Source of the DNA: Roseomonas gilardii
GTDB taxonomy: Bacteria; Pseudomonadota; Alphaproteobacteria; Acetobacterales; Acetobacteraceae
Reading direction: 5' to 3'
Length of the DNA stretch: 64,000 nt
Assembly: GCF_001941945.1 (NCBI RefSeq)
Contig: NZ_CP015583.1
Span: 3,107,501-3,171,500, forward strand
A model generated the notes under the pieces. It was not told the DNA's origin. It made no database searches and saw only the letters and a list, made by a program, of their open reading frames with translations. The translations under genes were made by a program, and so were the position numbers. Positions 26,787-34,877 of this stretch are shown here, one piece after another. Every line of letters begins with the position of its first letter. Position 1 is the stretch's first letter.

Positions 26787-27872
26787 TCAGTCCAGCGTCG
26801 CGCCCGAGGCCTCCACCAGCCGGCGCCAGTATTCCGCCTGCGTTTGCAGATAGGCCGCGAAGGCGCTGGGGCTGTCGTCCCAGACGGGGGTCAGGCCCTC
26901 CGGCACCAGGCGGTCCCGGAAAGCCTCTGAGCGCACGAGGCCGGTGAAGGCCGCGAAAAGGCGGTCGATCCGGTCCTGCGGGGTGCCGGCGGTGGTCAGC
27001 ACCGCGTACCAGGCCTGGGCATCGATGCCGGAGCCCGGCAGCAGCTCCTCCATGGACGGCACGTCGCGCAGCTCCGGCACGCCCACGACACGTTTCGCCG
27101 AACCGACAGCCAGGGCGCGGAACTCGCCGCTCCGCAGATGCGGCAGGATCGCCGGCGCCACGTCGAACATCATGTCCACATTGCCGACCAGCAGGTCGCG
27201 GATCGCCAGGGCGCCGCCGCGATAGGGCACATGGGTGATGTCCACCCCGGTCGCCTTGGCCAGCGCCGCCAGCGTCAGGTGGCTCACCGTGCCGGTGCCG
27301 GAAGAGCCCATGGTGATCTTCCCGGGCGCCGCCTTCGCCGCGGCGAGGAGGTCGGCGAAGCTCTTCCAGCTCCGGTCGGCCCGCACCACCAGCACCACCG
27401 TTCCGGTCGCGACACGGGTGACCGGCGCGAGATCCTTCAACGGGTCGAAACCCATGGAACGGCGGTACAGGAAGCGGTTCGCCGCCAGGATCGTGGCCGA
27501 GCCGAGCAACAGGCGGTAGCCGTCCTTCGGCGCGCGGACCACGGCCTCGGCACCAAGGTTGCCGCCCAGCCCGCCACGGTTCTCGACCTGGACCGGCTGT
27601 CCCAGGGCAGGCTGCACCTGCTCCGCCAGGAGACGCCCCAGCATGTCCACCGCGCCGCCGGCCACATAGGGCACGATCATCTGGAGCGGGCGGTCCGGGA
27701 AGCCTTCCACGGGCGGGGCGGCCGCATCCTGGTCCCCGCCCTGGTCCCCGCCCTGGCCACCTCCCCGGGCACCCCCTTGGGCCATGGCGCCGCCGGGGCT
27801 GGGCAGCAGGGCCGCCAGGGACATCAGCATGGCGCGACGGCGCGGGGTCATCGCTCGGCTCCCGGGGTTCAT
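26787..27872 (-). CDS. Tripartite tricarboxylate transporter receptor (Bug family)
   Basis: 361 residues. GAGGAGG stands about seven bases before the ATG. A signal region with TPRRRAMLMSLAALLPSPGGAMA (twin-arginine-like) is followed by an odd GGARGGGQGGDQGGDQD linker, then FPDRPLQMIVPYVAGGAVDMLGRLLA, the Bug domain start. Later landmarks ENRGGLGGNLGAEAV and GSSGTGTVSHLTLAALAKATG fit. Bug receptors bind organic acids or similar anions for TctAB transporters, but no tctA/tctB is present, so this is another orphan receptor. It is the last gene before the YnfA tail. Confidence 0.9.
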   Translation of the reverse strand: MNPGSRAMTPRRRAMLMSLAALLPSPGGAMAQGGARGGGQGGDQGGDQDAAAPPVEGFPDRPLQMIVPYVAGGAVDMLGRLLAEQVQPALGQPVQVENRGGLGGNLGAEAVVRAPKDGYRLLLGSATILAANRFLYRRSMGFDPLKDLAPVTRVATGTVVLVVRADRSWKSFADLLAAAKAAPGKITMGSSGTGTVSHLTLAALAKATGVDITHVPYRGGALAIRDLLVGNVDMMFDVAPAILPHLRSGEFRALAVGSAKRVVGVPELRDVPSMEELLPGSGIDAQAWYAVLTTAGTPQDRIDRLFAAFTGLVRSEAFRDRLVPEGLTPVWDDSPSAFAAYLQTQAEYWRRLVEASGATLD

Positions 27873-27943
27873 GCGGCTTCCTCCTCGCAGCAGCCCGGCC
27901 CGCCTGCAAGACCCGTACCGGCCGCAACCTCCGCGGGGACGGA

Positions 27944-28678
27944 TCAGCGCGCCGAGAGGCTGTGGATCAGCACCGCCGCGGCAACGGAAACGTTGAGGCT
28001 CTCCACCTGGCCGGAGCCCGGCAGCGTCACCCGCGCGGCGCAGGCCTCGGCGGTGGCCGGGGCGACACCCTGCTCCTCGTTGCCCAGCACCAGGGCGATG
28101 GGCCGCCCGCGCGGCAGTTCCCCGGGCGGGACGCCGCCGGTGGCCACCGCCGCGACGGTCAGCACCTGCGTGGAGATGGCGCGCAACGTCCCAGGCAGGT
28201 CCGGCGCGGCGTGGAGGGACAGCGCCTCCAGCCCGCCCTCGGCGGTGCGGAAGGCGGCCTCGCCCAGCCAGGCCTGGCGCGGATCACCGGAGAGCACCAT
28301 GCCGGCGCAGCCAAAGAAGGCCGCCGAGCGGGCGATGGCGCCGAGATTGTGCGGGTTGCCCACCCCGTCCAGCACCGGCAGGACCGGCACGGCGAGGAGC
28401 GGCGCCGGCAGGGGCACGGGCAGCAGCGGCAGGCGGCGCGGCACGGCGATGGCCACGATGCCGCCGTGATGCGTCGTGCCGGCGACGCGCGCCAGTTCCT
28501 CCGGCCGGACCTCGCGATAGGGTCGGCGCGCCCGCGCCAGGGCGGCGCAGACCGGCCCGGCCTCCGCGCGCATCGCGGGCAGGTAGAAGAGGCGCAGGAT
28601 ATCGTCCGGGCGGTGCCGGAAGACGGCCTGCACGGCGGCGCGGCCGCAGATGCGGTCGGGATCGGGGGGACGCGGCAT
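27944..28678 (-). CDS. SpoU/TrmH family RNA 2'-O-methyltransferase
   Basis: 244 residues. The N-terminal substrate-binding part ends near HHGGIVAIAVPRR. The SPOUT catalytic domain has the three family motifs: DGVGNPHNLGAIARSAAFFG, LVLGNEEQGV and LPGSGQVESLNVSVAAAVL. These bind S-adenosylmethionine in a trefoil knot. The rRNA or tRNA target is not clear: the family covers TrmH, RlmB and TsnR-like enzymes. It begins 11 bp after the Ldh gene and is translated with it. Confidence 0.9.
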   Translation of the reverse strand: MPRPPDPDRICGRAAVQAVFRHRPDDILRLFYLPAMRAEAGPVCAALARARRPYREVRPEELARVAGTTHHGGIVAIAVPRRLPLLPVPLPAPLLAVPVLPVLDGVGNPHNLGAIARSAAFFGCAGMVLSGDPRQAWLGEAAFRTAEGGLEALSLHAAPDLPGTLRAISTQVLTVAAVATGGVPPGELPRGRPIALVLGNEEQGVAPATAEACAARVTLPGSGQVESLNVSVAAAVLIHSLSAR

Positions 28679-28689
28679 GGCGGGCGGGG

Positions 28690-29700
28690 CTAGAGCTTGC
28701 GCCCCGCCAGCCCCTCCAGCATCTCCAGCGTGGTCGTGGAGATCTCCATCCCCTCGGCCTCGCTGCGCGCCTCGGCGGCGAAGCGGCGGTCGCCCGGCAG
28801 GCGCACCCCTTCATCCTCCAGCATCGCGGCGACCAGCGTCTCCACCCGGTCGAGGAAACGGTCCTGCCCTGCCAGCGCGCCGGGGTCGATGACGATGAAG
28901 GCCTGGCCCAGCGTCGGCCTGTTGCCCTGCTCCTCGAACAGGCTGTCCGCCTCCACGCTCAGCGCCGCACCGGTCAGCGCCGCGCAGAGCAGTTCCACCA
29001 CCATGGCCAGCAGCGCGCCCTTGGTGCCGCCCGCCGCCAGCATGGTGCCCGACAGCGCCGCCTTGGCATCGGTCGTCGGGCGCCCTTCGGCATCCAGTGC
29101 CCAGCCTTCGGGGATCGGCTCGCCGTGCTGGGCGGCCTTCATGATGCGCCCGCGCGCCACGCTGCTCAACGCCAGGTCGATTACCAGCGGCGGGGCGTCG
29201 CGGCGCGGGAAGGCGGCGGCGATCGGGTTGGTGCCGAAGAGCGGCCGCTTGCCGCCGGGCGCCGGGATCGAGGCCGGGGCATTGGCGAAGGCCAGCGCCA
29301 CCAGCCCCTTCTCCGCCATGCGCGCCACCGGGATGCCCATCGCGCCGGCATGGTTGCTGTTGGTCACGCCGGCGAAGCTGATGCCGTGCTCGCGCGTGCG
29401 GACCATCGCCTCGGCCTCGGCGATCTCCAGCGCCGGATAGGCGAGGCCGTGGCGCGCATCGACCAGGACGGTGCCTCCGCGCTCGGCGCGGATCTCCGGC
29501 ACCGCCTTGCCGTCGGCCCGGCCGGTGCGCAGGAAGCCCGTGTACATCGGCACGCGGGACAGGCCATGGCCGGACCAGCCGGCGGCCTCCGCCCCGACCA
29601 GGGCACGGGCCGTGGCACCGGCCATGATGCCGGAGGACCCGGCATTGACGAGGGACTTGCGGACCAGGAGATGCGCCTGGGCGGTGTTGATGCGCGGCAT
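28690..29700 (-). CDS. Ldh family malate/L-lactate-type oxidoreductase
   Basis: 336 residues. NAD(P)-binding and catalytic landmarks of the Ldh / malate dehydrogenase (type 2) family are present: GHGLSRVPMYTGFLRTG, SNHAGAMGIPVARMAEKG, GTNPIAAAFPR and GGTKGALLAMVVELLCAALTG. Members reduce 2-oxo acids (lactate, malate, ureidoglycolate, sulfolactate, or delta1-piperideine-2-carboxylate), so the exact substrate is unresolved. It is the first gene of a unit with the methyltransferase and is divergent from the BCAT-like gene, with 293 bp between. Confidence 0.85.
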   Translation of the reverse strand: MPRINTAQAHLLVRKSLVNAGSSGIMAGATARALVGAEAAGWSGHGLSRVPMYTGFLRTGRADGKAVPEIRAERGGTVLVDARHGLAYPALEIAEAEAMVRTREHGISFAGVTNSNHAGAMGIPVARMAEKGLVALAFANAPASIPAPGGKRPLFGTNPIAAAFPRRDAPPLVIDLALSSVARGRIMKAAQHGEPIPEGWALDAEGRPTTDAKAALSGTMLAAGGTKGALLAMVVELLCAALTGAALSVEADSLFEEQGNRPTLGQAFIVIDPGALAGQDRFLDRVETLVAAMLEDEGVRLPGDRRFAAEARSEAEGMEISTTTLEMLEGLAGRKL

Positions 29701-29993
29701 TTCTCCCTAGGGCCGCGTGCGCCGCAACACGTCAAGGGGCTTTGCTCGTGGGCCTGCCTTCGCGGGCCCCAGGAACCTTCCCCGGGGCATGCCCGGCAGC
29801 CCCCGCCACCCGTCCGGAGGCCCGTGCGAGGGACGGAACCTGTCGCGAAAACCCACGGAAAAGAAAGAACATCCCCCGAAAGCCCCTCGTCTGGGGAATG
29901 GCTCTCCCGCAACTGCCGGGCAGGCCTTCACCCCTCGCCTCCGGCATGGCAGGCTCGATGCCATCCTCACAACATGACGCGGGAGTTCGGCGC

Positions 29994-30860
29994 ATGGCGG
30001 GCGTGTTCTGGTACGACGGGCAGTGGAGCACCGAGGAGCCGAAGGTCCTCGGCCCGATGGACCATGCCTTCTGGCTGGGCTCGATCGTCTTCGACGGCGC
30101 CCGCGCCATCCGCGGCCTGGTGCCGGACCTCGACCTGCACTGCCAGCGCGTGATCCGTTCCGCCCGCAACATGGGCATGGACCCAAAGATTGCCGCCGGG
30201 GAGATCGAGGAGCTCTGCCGCGAGGGCGTGCGCCGCATGGGCCCGGATGCCGAGCTCTATATCCGCCCGATGTTCTTCATCCGCACCGGCATCGGCGCGG
30301 CCTTCCCGGACCCGGCCTCCACCACCTTCATCCTCTCGATCTACGACGCGCCGATGCCGCCGCCGAACGGCTTCTCCGCCTGCATGGTGCCCTATCGCCG
30401 CCCCGCCGCCGACATGGCGCCGACCGACGCCAAGGCCTCGGCCCTCTATCCCAACTCCTCCCGCGCCGTGCGCTGGGCCAAGGAGAAGGGCTTCGAGAAC
30501 GCGGTGATGAGCGACCCGGACGGCAATGTCGCGGAATTCGCCACCTCCAACATCATGATGGTGAAGGACGGGGTGGTGATGACGCCCACGGCCAACGGCA
30601 CCTTCCTGGCCGGCATCACCCGCTCCCGCATCATCTCCCTGCTGCGCGAGGCGGGGCGCGAGGTGCGCGAATGCACGGTGACGCCGCAGATGCTGGCCGA
30701 GGCGGACGAGATCTTCGCCACCGGCAATTTCGGCAAGGTGCAGCCCTGCACGCGCTTCGAGAACAACCAGATGCAGCCCGGCCCGGTCGCCGCCCAGGCG
30801 CGCAAGCTGTATTTCGACTGGGCCGAGGGCTCGCGCATCCTGCCGAGGAAGGCCGCCTGA
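29994..30860 (+). CDS. Class IV (branched-chain-type) aminotransferase
   Basis: 288 residues from ATG 29994, with GGGAG eight bases upstream. The fold-type IV pattern is seen: WYDGQWSTEE, GLVPDLDLHCQRVIRSA, then TDAKASALYPNSSRAVRWAKEKG, where the lysine near DAK would hold pyridoxal phosphate. SDPDGNVAEFATSNIMMVKDG and a final TRFENNQMQPGP complete the family layout. Members are branched-chain aminotransferases or close relatives, so assignment to BCAT is likely but D-amino acid transaminase cannot be excluded. The 293-bp divergent upstream region holds no gene. Confidence 0.85.
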   Translation: MAGVFWYDGQWSTEEPKVLGPMDHAFWLGSIVFDGARAIRGLVPDLDLHCQRVIRSARNMGMDPKIAAGEIEELCREGVRRMGPDAELYIRPMFFIRTGIGAAFPDPASTTFILSIYDAPMPPPNGFSACMVPYRRPAADMAPTDAKASALYPNSSRAVRWAKEKGFENAVMSDPDGNVAEFATSNIMMVKDGVVMTPTANGTFLAGITRSRIISLLREAGREVRECTVTPQMLAEADEIFATGNFGKVQPCTRFENNQMQPGPVAAQARKLYFDWAEGSRILPRKAA

Positions 30861-30948
30861 AGGAAAGTCGCGCCAGCGGAGGCCAGATGGGGCCGCCGGT
30901 TCCGGAGCGGGTATCCCCGCGACCGGCGCCCCTGCGACTGGCATCCGG

Positions 30949-31848
30949 ATGCCGGAACCGTGGCATCCGCGCCTCCGGTGGCGGGGCGCCACGCTTCGGC
31001 CAGGGGAGGATCGGGTCCTGAGCCGCCGCCAGCAGGGCAGTGGCGTCACCCATCCGCGCCCCGGCCCGGCAAGGGGAGGCCCACGCGCCGGCACGAGGCC
31101 GACCGGGGGGCAGGATGTCCGCGCCCGTGCGGGCAAGGACCGGGACACGGCGCGGCCCCGGCCCACCGGTGATGCGCCACCACCCTGGCTGGCGCAGCGC
31201 ATCCTGCATCAGGATGCCGAGGTCCTGATCCTCGACAAACCTGCCGGGTTGCCGGTCCATGCCGGGCCGCGCGGCAAGCCAAGCCTGGAGGACTGGCTAC
31301 CGCTGTTGCAACAGGGCAAGCGCCACCTGCCGCAGCCGGCCCACCGGCTGGATGCCGACACCGCCGGCTGCCTTGCCCTGGGCCGCACCAAGCCGGCCCT
31401 GGCGGCGCTCGGCGCGCTCTTCGCCGCCGGGCGGGCGGAGAAGACCTACTGGGCCGTGGCACTCGGCAGCCCCGCGGACGAAAGCGGCACGGTGGATGCG
31501 CCGCTGCGCAAGGTCAGCACCGCCCGGACCGGCTGGCGCATGGAACCGCATCCGGAGGGCCAGCCCGCCCGCACCGCCTGGCGCGTGCTGGGGCGTGGCC
31601 CCGGCCTGACCTGGCTGGAACTCCGCCCCGCCACCGGCCGCACGCACCAGCTCCGCCTGCATTGCGGGATGATCTGTGGCCCCATCCTGGGGGACCCGCT
31701 CTACGGCCAGGCGGCCCCCGGTGGCCTGCACCTGCTCGCTCGCGCCCTGGGCCTGCCGCTGGAACCGCCGCGCGCGGCCGAGGCGCCGCTGCCCGAGGCC
31801 ATGCGGGCTGGCTTCGCCGCCTGCGGCTGGATGCCGGACGAGGGCTGA
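30949..31848 (+). CDS. RluA family pseudouridine synthase
   Basis: 299 residues from ATG 30949. The first 75 residues are Pro/Arg/Gly-rich without structure and the real start may be later, but no other in-frame start exists before the core. The core has ILHQDAEVLILDKPAGLPVHAG, PAHRLDADTAGCLALG with the catalytic Asp, then GRTHQLRLHCGMICGPILGDPLYG near the end. It should isomerise a uridine in rRNA or tRNA. The subfamily is not resolved. Confidence 0.85.
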   Translation: MPEPWHPRLRWRGATLRPGEDRVLSRRQQGSGVTHPRPGPARGGPRAGTRPTGGQDVRARAGKDRDTARPRPTGDAPPPWLAQRILHQDAEVLILDKPAGLPVHAGPRGKPSLEDWLPLLQQGKRHLPQPAHRLDADTAGCLALGRTKPALAALGALFAAGRAEKTYWAVALGSPADESGTVDAPLRKVSTARTGWRMEPHPEGQPARTAWRVLGRGPGLTWLELRPATGRTHQLRLHCGMICGPILGDPLYGQAAPGGLHLLARALGLPLEPPRAAEAPLPEAMRAGFAACGWMPDEG

Positions 31849-31894
31849 AGCGGGAAACGGGGCCTCCTGCCACTCAGAAGGTCGAAACGGGCTG

Positions 31895-31988
31895 CGGACA
31901 GGGTGGGATTCGAACCCACGATACGTCTCCATGCCGGGAAGCCGCTTTCCGGAGCCTGCGCCCTCCCTCCGGCCCGATGCCCCTGTCC
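31895..31988 (-). tRNA. tRNA-Ser-like sequence, probably degenerate
   Basis: On the minus strand the 7-base acceptor GGACAGG (complement 31982-31988) pairs perfectly with CCTGTCC (complement 31896-31902). A perfect T-arm (GTGGG TTCGAAT CCCAC) sits in place, followed by discriminator G. Total length of 94 nt fits the long-variable-arm class, and CCGGAAAG in the middle recalls a GGA (Ser) anticodon loop. However, no 4-bp D-stem and no 5-bp anticodon stem can be formed, and the trailing bases are GCA, not GCCA. I therefore read it as a decayed tRNA-Ser(GGA) or an unusual one. A tRNA remnant can also be a former integration site. Confidence 0.5.
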
Positions 31989-32086
31989 ATTGCTCGCGAG
32001 GGTTTGCGGTCAGCCGGATCGCGAAGCCCTCGACGGCATGCAGGGCCGCTGTCATCCCATGCTCGCATGAGCACGGAGAGCTGAGG

Positions 32087-33070
32087 TTGGACGGGCAGGC
32101 GAGATCGCAGCGGCTCGGCCATGGCTGGACCAGCGGGCAGCGCCTCGCGGCGCTCTATGGCGGCTATGCGCTGCTGGTCGTGCTGGTCGTGCTGGCGCAG
32201 CTTCGCTGGATGGAGGCGGCGGATGCACGGCCGGTGCTGCTGTCCGGCCTGCTGTTGCTGCTGGGCCTGGGCGGGGTGGCCTGGGCCTCCCGCACGCTGG
32301 TCGTCCAGCCGGTGGCTGCCGTGGCGCGCCGGCTGGAGGAGGGCTGCCCCATCCCGCCCGGCCCTGCCCACGGCGACTATGACGAAACCCAGGCCCCGGC
32401 GGAGATCGCTGAGCTGGTGCATCGCCTGGGCGCCGCCCGCGCGACGCAGGAGGAAGCGGTGCGGCTGCGCGACCTGCTGCTGCGGGAATCGCATCACCGG
32501 CTGAAAAACCACCTGACCCTGCTCGGTTCCTTTCTGCGGATGCAGGAACGGCAGATCGACGACCCGGCCGCCCTGGCGGCGCTGCGCGCGGCCCAGGGGC
32601 GGATGATGGCCATCGCCGCCACCTATGACCTGATGCACGAGGCCGGGGCGGCGGAGGTCTCGCTGGACGGCATGCTGGAACGCCTCGCCCGGGCGCTGCC
32701 GGAGCGCGAGGGCTCGGCGGCCTCCATGGATACCGATCTGGCGCCCGTTTCCGTGCCGGCCGACGTGGCGGTCAAGCTCGGGCTGGTGGTGAACGAGCTG
32801 GCCACCCACGCCCTGCGCCACGGCCCGCCGGGGGGCCGGGTGCGGATCGTCCTGCGTGCCGAGGGGGATGGCCTCGTCCTCCTGGTCAGCGACGAGGGGC
32901 CGGGCCAGCCGGAGGGTGCCAAGGGGCTCGGCATGACCATTGCCGAGGGCCTCGCCCGGGCGCTGAGCGCGCGCCTCGGCCGCCTGCCACCGCCGCAGAA
33001 CGGCTGGGAGGTCGCGTGGTCGCCGCGGCGGGATGCGGCCAGGGGCCGTAAGGGAGACGCGGCTTCCTGA
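32087..33070 (+). CDS. Membrane-anchored HisKA_2-type sensor histidine kinase
   Basis: 327 residues. I start at TTG 32087, with GGAG nine bases before; no ATG or GTG lies upstream in frame before the tRNA-like sequence. Two membrane helices at about 20-38 and 48-68 flank a very short external loop, followed by a coupling segment. The phosphoacceptor block is LRESHHRLKNHLTLLGSFL, with His136 as the likely site. The ATPase part has VNELATHALRHG (N box) and LVSDEGPG (G1). This HWE/HisKA_2 layout often works with PhyR-type stress signalling. No response regulator is adjacent. It reads away from the tRNA-like sequence. Confidence 0.82.
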   Translation: MDGQARSQRLGHGWTSGQRLAALYGGYALLVVLVVLAQLRWMEAADARPVLLSGLLLLLGLGGVAWASRTLVVQPVAAVARRLEEGCPIPPGPAHGDYDETQAPAEIAELVHRLGAARATQEEAVRLRDLLLRESHHRLKNHLTLLGSFLRMQERQIDDPAALAALRAAQGRMMAIAATYDLMHEAGAAEVSLDGMLERLARALPEREGSAASMDTDLAPVSVPADVAVKLGLVVNELATHALRHGPPGGRVRIVLRAEGDGLVLLVSDEGPGQPEGAKGLGMTIAEGLARALSARLGRLPPPQNGWEVAWSPRRDAARGRKGDAAS

Positions 33071-33128
33071 AGGACCCGCCCCTTCATGATCGCTGGCCAG
33101 CATCGGCCAGCGATGTTAACAATCGTTC

Positions 33129-33764
33129 ATGATGGAAGAATGGACCGCCGCTTTCGAGGGCTGGATGCGTGCCAACGCCGCCTGGGTCGGCCCAGCCACT
33201 TTTCTTGTCGCCTTCCTGGAATCCTTTCCGGTGGTCAGCATCGTGGTGCCCTCCACGGCGCTGCTCCTCGCCTTCGGCGCCCTGATCGGCGGCGGGATGG
33301 TGGACCCCTGGCCGGTGCTGGCCGCCTGCGCCCTGGGCGGCGTGCTGGGCGATGCCGCCGGGTACTGGCTGGCGCGGGCGATCGGCCCTTATGCGGTCCG
33401 GCGGCGCCTGCCCGCCTCCTGCCGGCGGGTCTATGCCTGGTCGGTCACCGTGTTCCGGCGCTGGGGCTGGTGGGCGGTCTTTGTCGGACGCTTCCTCGGC
33501 CCCATGCGGGCGGTGACACCACTGGCGGCCGGCGTGACCGGAATGCGGAACCGTGCCTTCCAGAGCGCCAACATCCTGTCCGCCATCCTCTGGGCGCCGC
33601 TGGTGCTGATGCCAGGCTCCATCGGCGGCTGGCTGGCACGGGAACTCGGACAGGAGCCCGATCCGCTGCTGCTGGCCGCCACCGCCGGTGGCGCCCTGCT
33701 GCTCTGGCTGAGCTACCTGCGCCTGAAGCCGGTGCTGAGCGACGCGCTGAAGGCAAGGCGCTGA
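33129..33764 (+). CDS. DedA (SNARE-associated) family membrane protein
   Basis: 211 residues. The DedA domain is clear: FLESFPVVSIVVPSTALLLAFGAL (re-entrant helix region), GDAAGYWLARAIG and FVGRFLGPMRAVTPLAAGVTGM, where the conserved arginine and proline lie in the last block. Four to five helices are expected. DedA proteins are needed for membrane lipid homeostasis and act as putative undecaprenyl-phosphate or phospholipid flippases. It lies 58 bp after the histidine kinase and could share the transcript. Confidence 0.9.
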   Translation: MMEEWTAAFEGWMRANAAWVGPATFLVAFLESFPVVSIVVPSTALLLAFGALIGGGMVDPWPVLAACALGGVLGDAAGYWLARAIGPYAVRRRLPASCRRVYAWSVTVFRRWGWWAVFVGRFLGPMRAVTPLAAGVTGMRNRAFQSANILSAILWAPLVLMPGSIGGWLARELGQEPDPLLLAATAGGALLLWLSYLRLKPVLSDALKARR

Positions 33765-33828
33765 GCCGTCGTCCGTCCGGCCTCTGGTAAAGGCGCCGGC
33801 TACGCGACCACGCCGGCGGCTCCCCCGC

Positions 33829-34554
33829 CTATCCGACCAGTCCGGCCATCCAGCCCAGCCCGCGCGGAAGCGCCGGGGGCGGCATGACGGATGGCACCGC
33901 CCCGCCCGCGGATAGCCCGGCGGGGGCGATGGCGTAGCGAAGGTCGTGGCCGTCGGCGATCATCTGCCGGAACACGGCGGCCATCGAGAGGTCCTGGCTG
34001 CCGCGCCGCTCCAGGCGGTGCAGCGCCTGCCGGAACAGGGCCACGGAGCGCAGGCGGTACAGGCCGGTGCCACAGAGCCGGGACAGGCCACGCTGCTCGG
34101 ACAGTCCTTCCAGCCGCCCCATCGCATCCCCCTGGACGAAGCCGCGGAAGGGGCGGCCATCCTCGCCGCATTCCAGCCAGCCATCCGCCCGGGGGTCCGG
34201 CGGCAGATGGCACAGATCCGCCAGCGCCTCCGCACCCAGGACGGTCAGCGGTGCCTCGACGGGGGCGCCGGTAGCGCCCAGGCCGAGGCGCACGGTCTCC
34301 GCTTCCCCGCGCGTCGGGCGCGACAGGGCGACGAGTTCCGCGGCGATACCGGAGGCCGCCAACCTGTCGCGCAGGAACTCCGCCACGCCCGGCCGGTCGA
34401 GATGGACGATCATCAGGCCGGCGGCATGGCCGCTGTCCGGCAGAGCCGCGAGGAAGCGGTCCAGCAGGGACGGGCCACCCTCCGCGCCGCGCATCCATTC
34501 GGGCGGAATCTCCTCGTTCCGTCCCGGACGGCCGAAGGCGGGGAGCACGATCAT
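33829..34554 (-). CDS. Degenerate nucleotidyltransferase-like protein
   Basis: 241 residues. The order of features resembles sugar-phosphate nucleotidyltransferases: IVLPAFG at the start, PSLLDRFLAALP, RPTRGEAETVRLGLGATG, PLTVLGAEALADL and LCGTGLYRLRSVALFRQAL. The GGxGTR active-site loop is missing and the Mg-binding Asp is not evident, so it may be a non-catalytic relative. The function is unknown. It faces DedA tail to tail, and its promoter lies in the AT-rich region shared with the SOS-controlled radical SAM gene. Confidence 0.55.
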   Translation of the reverse strand: MIVLPAFGRPGRNEEIPPEWMRGAEGGPSLLDRFLAALPDSGHAAGLMIVHLDRPGVAEFLRDRLAASGIAAELVALSRPTRGEAETVRLGLGATGAPVEAPLTVLGAEALADLCHLPPDPRADGWLECGEDGRPFRGFVQGDAMGRLEGLSEQRGLSRLCGTGLYRLRSVALFRQALHRLERRGSQDLSMAAVFRQMIADGHDLRYAIAPAGLSAGGAVPSVMPPPALPRGLGWMAGLVG

Positions 34555-34667
34555 GCCGCCAGCCCCCGGTCCGCGAAGTGATGGGGAAAGGCGGCGAGAG
34601 GCAGGGGTGTGGGGATCATGATCGACTGGGACCGGTTCCGGGCAAGGCTGGGACTAGAGGGAGGTTA

Positions 34668-34686
34668 ATACACCTTTAAAGTGTAT
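34668..34686 (+). promoter_or_regulatory. AT-rich inverted repeat, possible operator
   Basis: ATACAC, seven bases CTTTAAA, GTGTAT: perfect 6-bp arms, and almost ten if one bulged C is allowed. It lies in the AT-rich divergent region between the nucleotidyltransferase-like gene and the SOS promoter and could bind a dimeric regulator. Confidence 0.45.
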
Positions 34687-34744
34687 CACTTCCAAAACAA
34701 TCAACCTTAAGTCAATACCCCGAATGGATGATGGGCAGCTCAGT

Positions 34745-34759
34745 GTTCCCATATTGTTC
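34745..34759 (+). promoter_or_regulatory. LexA (SOS) box 1
   Basis: GTTC, seven bases, GTTC, an exact match to the alphaproteobacterial LexA consensus GTTC-N7-GTTC. It directly abuts the -35 hexamer at 34760. Confidence 0.75.
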
Positions 34760-34789
34760 TTGACCCAGAGCTCGCGCGTACCCCATATT
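34760..34789 (+). promoter_or_regulatory. Sigma-70-type promoter of the radical SAM gene
   Basis: TTGACC (34760-34765), an 18-bp spacer, then CATATT (34784-34789). The -35 matches five of six bases and the -10 is moderate. The start site would fall near 34796, inside LexA box 2, so bound LexA should block initiation. Confidence 0.6.
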
Positions 34790-34795
34790 CTGCAG

Positions 34796-34810
34796 GAACG
34801 AAGAAAGAAC
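34796..34810 (-). promoter_or_regulatory. LexA (SOS) box 2, opposite orientation
   Basis: GAAC, seven bases, GAAC on the + strand, which is GTTC-N7-GTTC on the minus strand. It covers the likely transcription start. The two boxes flank the -10 region. Confidence 0.75.
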
Positions 34811-34877
34811 GCGGCCGTGTTTCCCCCGTGATCCCCCACGGGACCCGGCATGGCCGCCCCGGACGGAGCTTCGTGTC

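Noticed and set aside
31676-32086. Upstream extension of the histidine kinase frame through the tRNA-like region
   Set aside because: The extra residues (WDSNPRY and similar) are the usual false translation of a tRNA complement.
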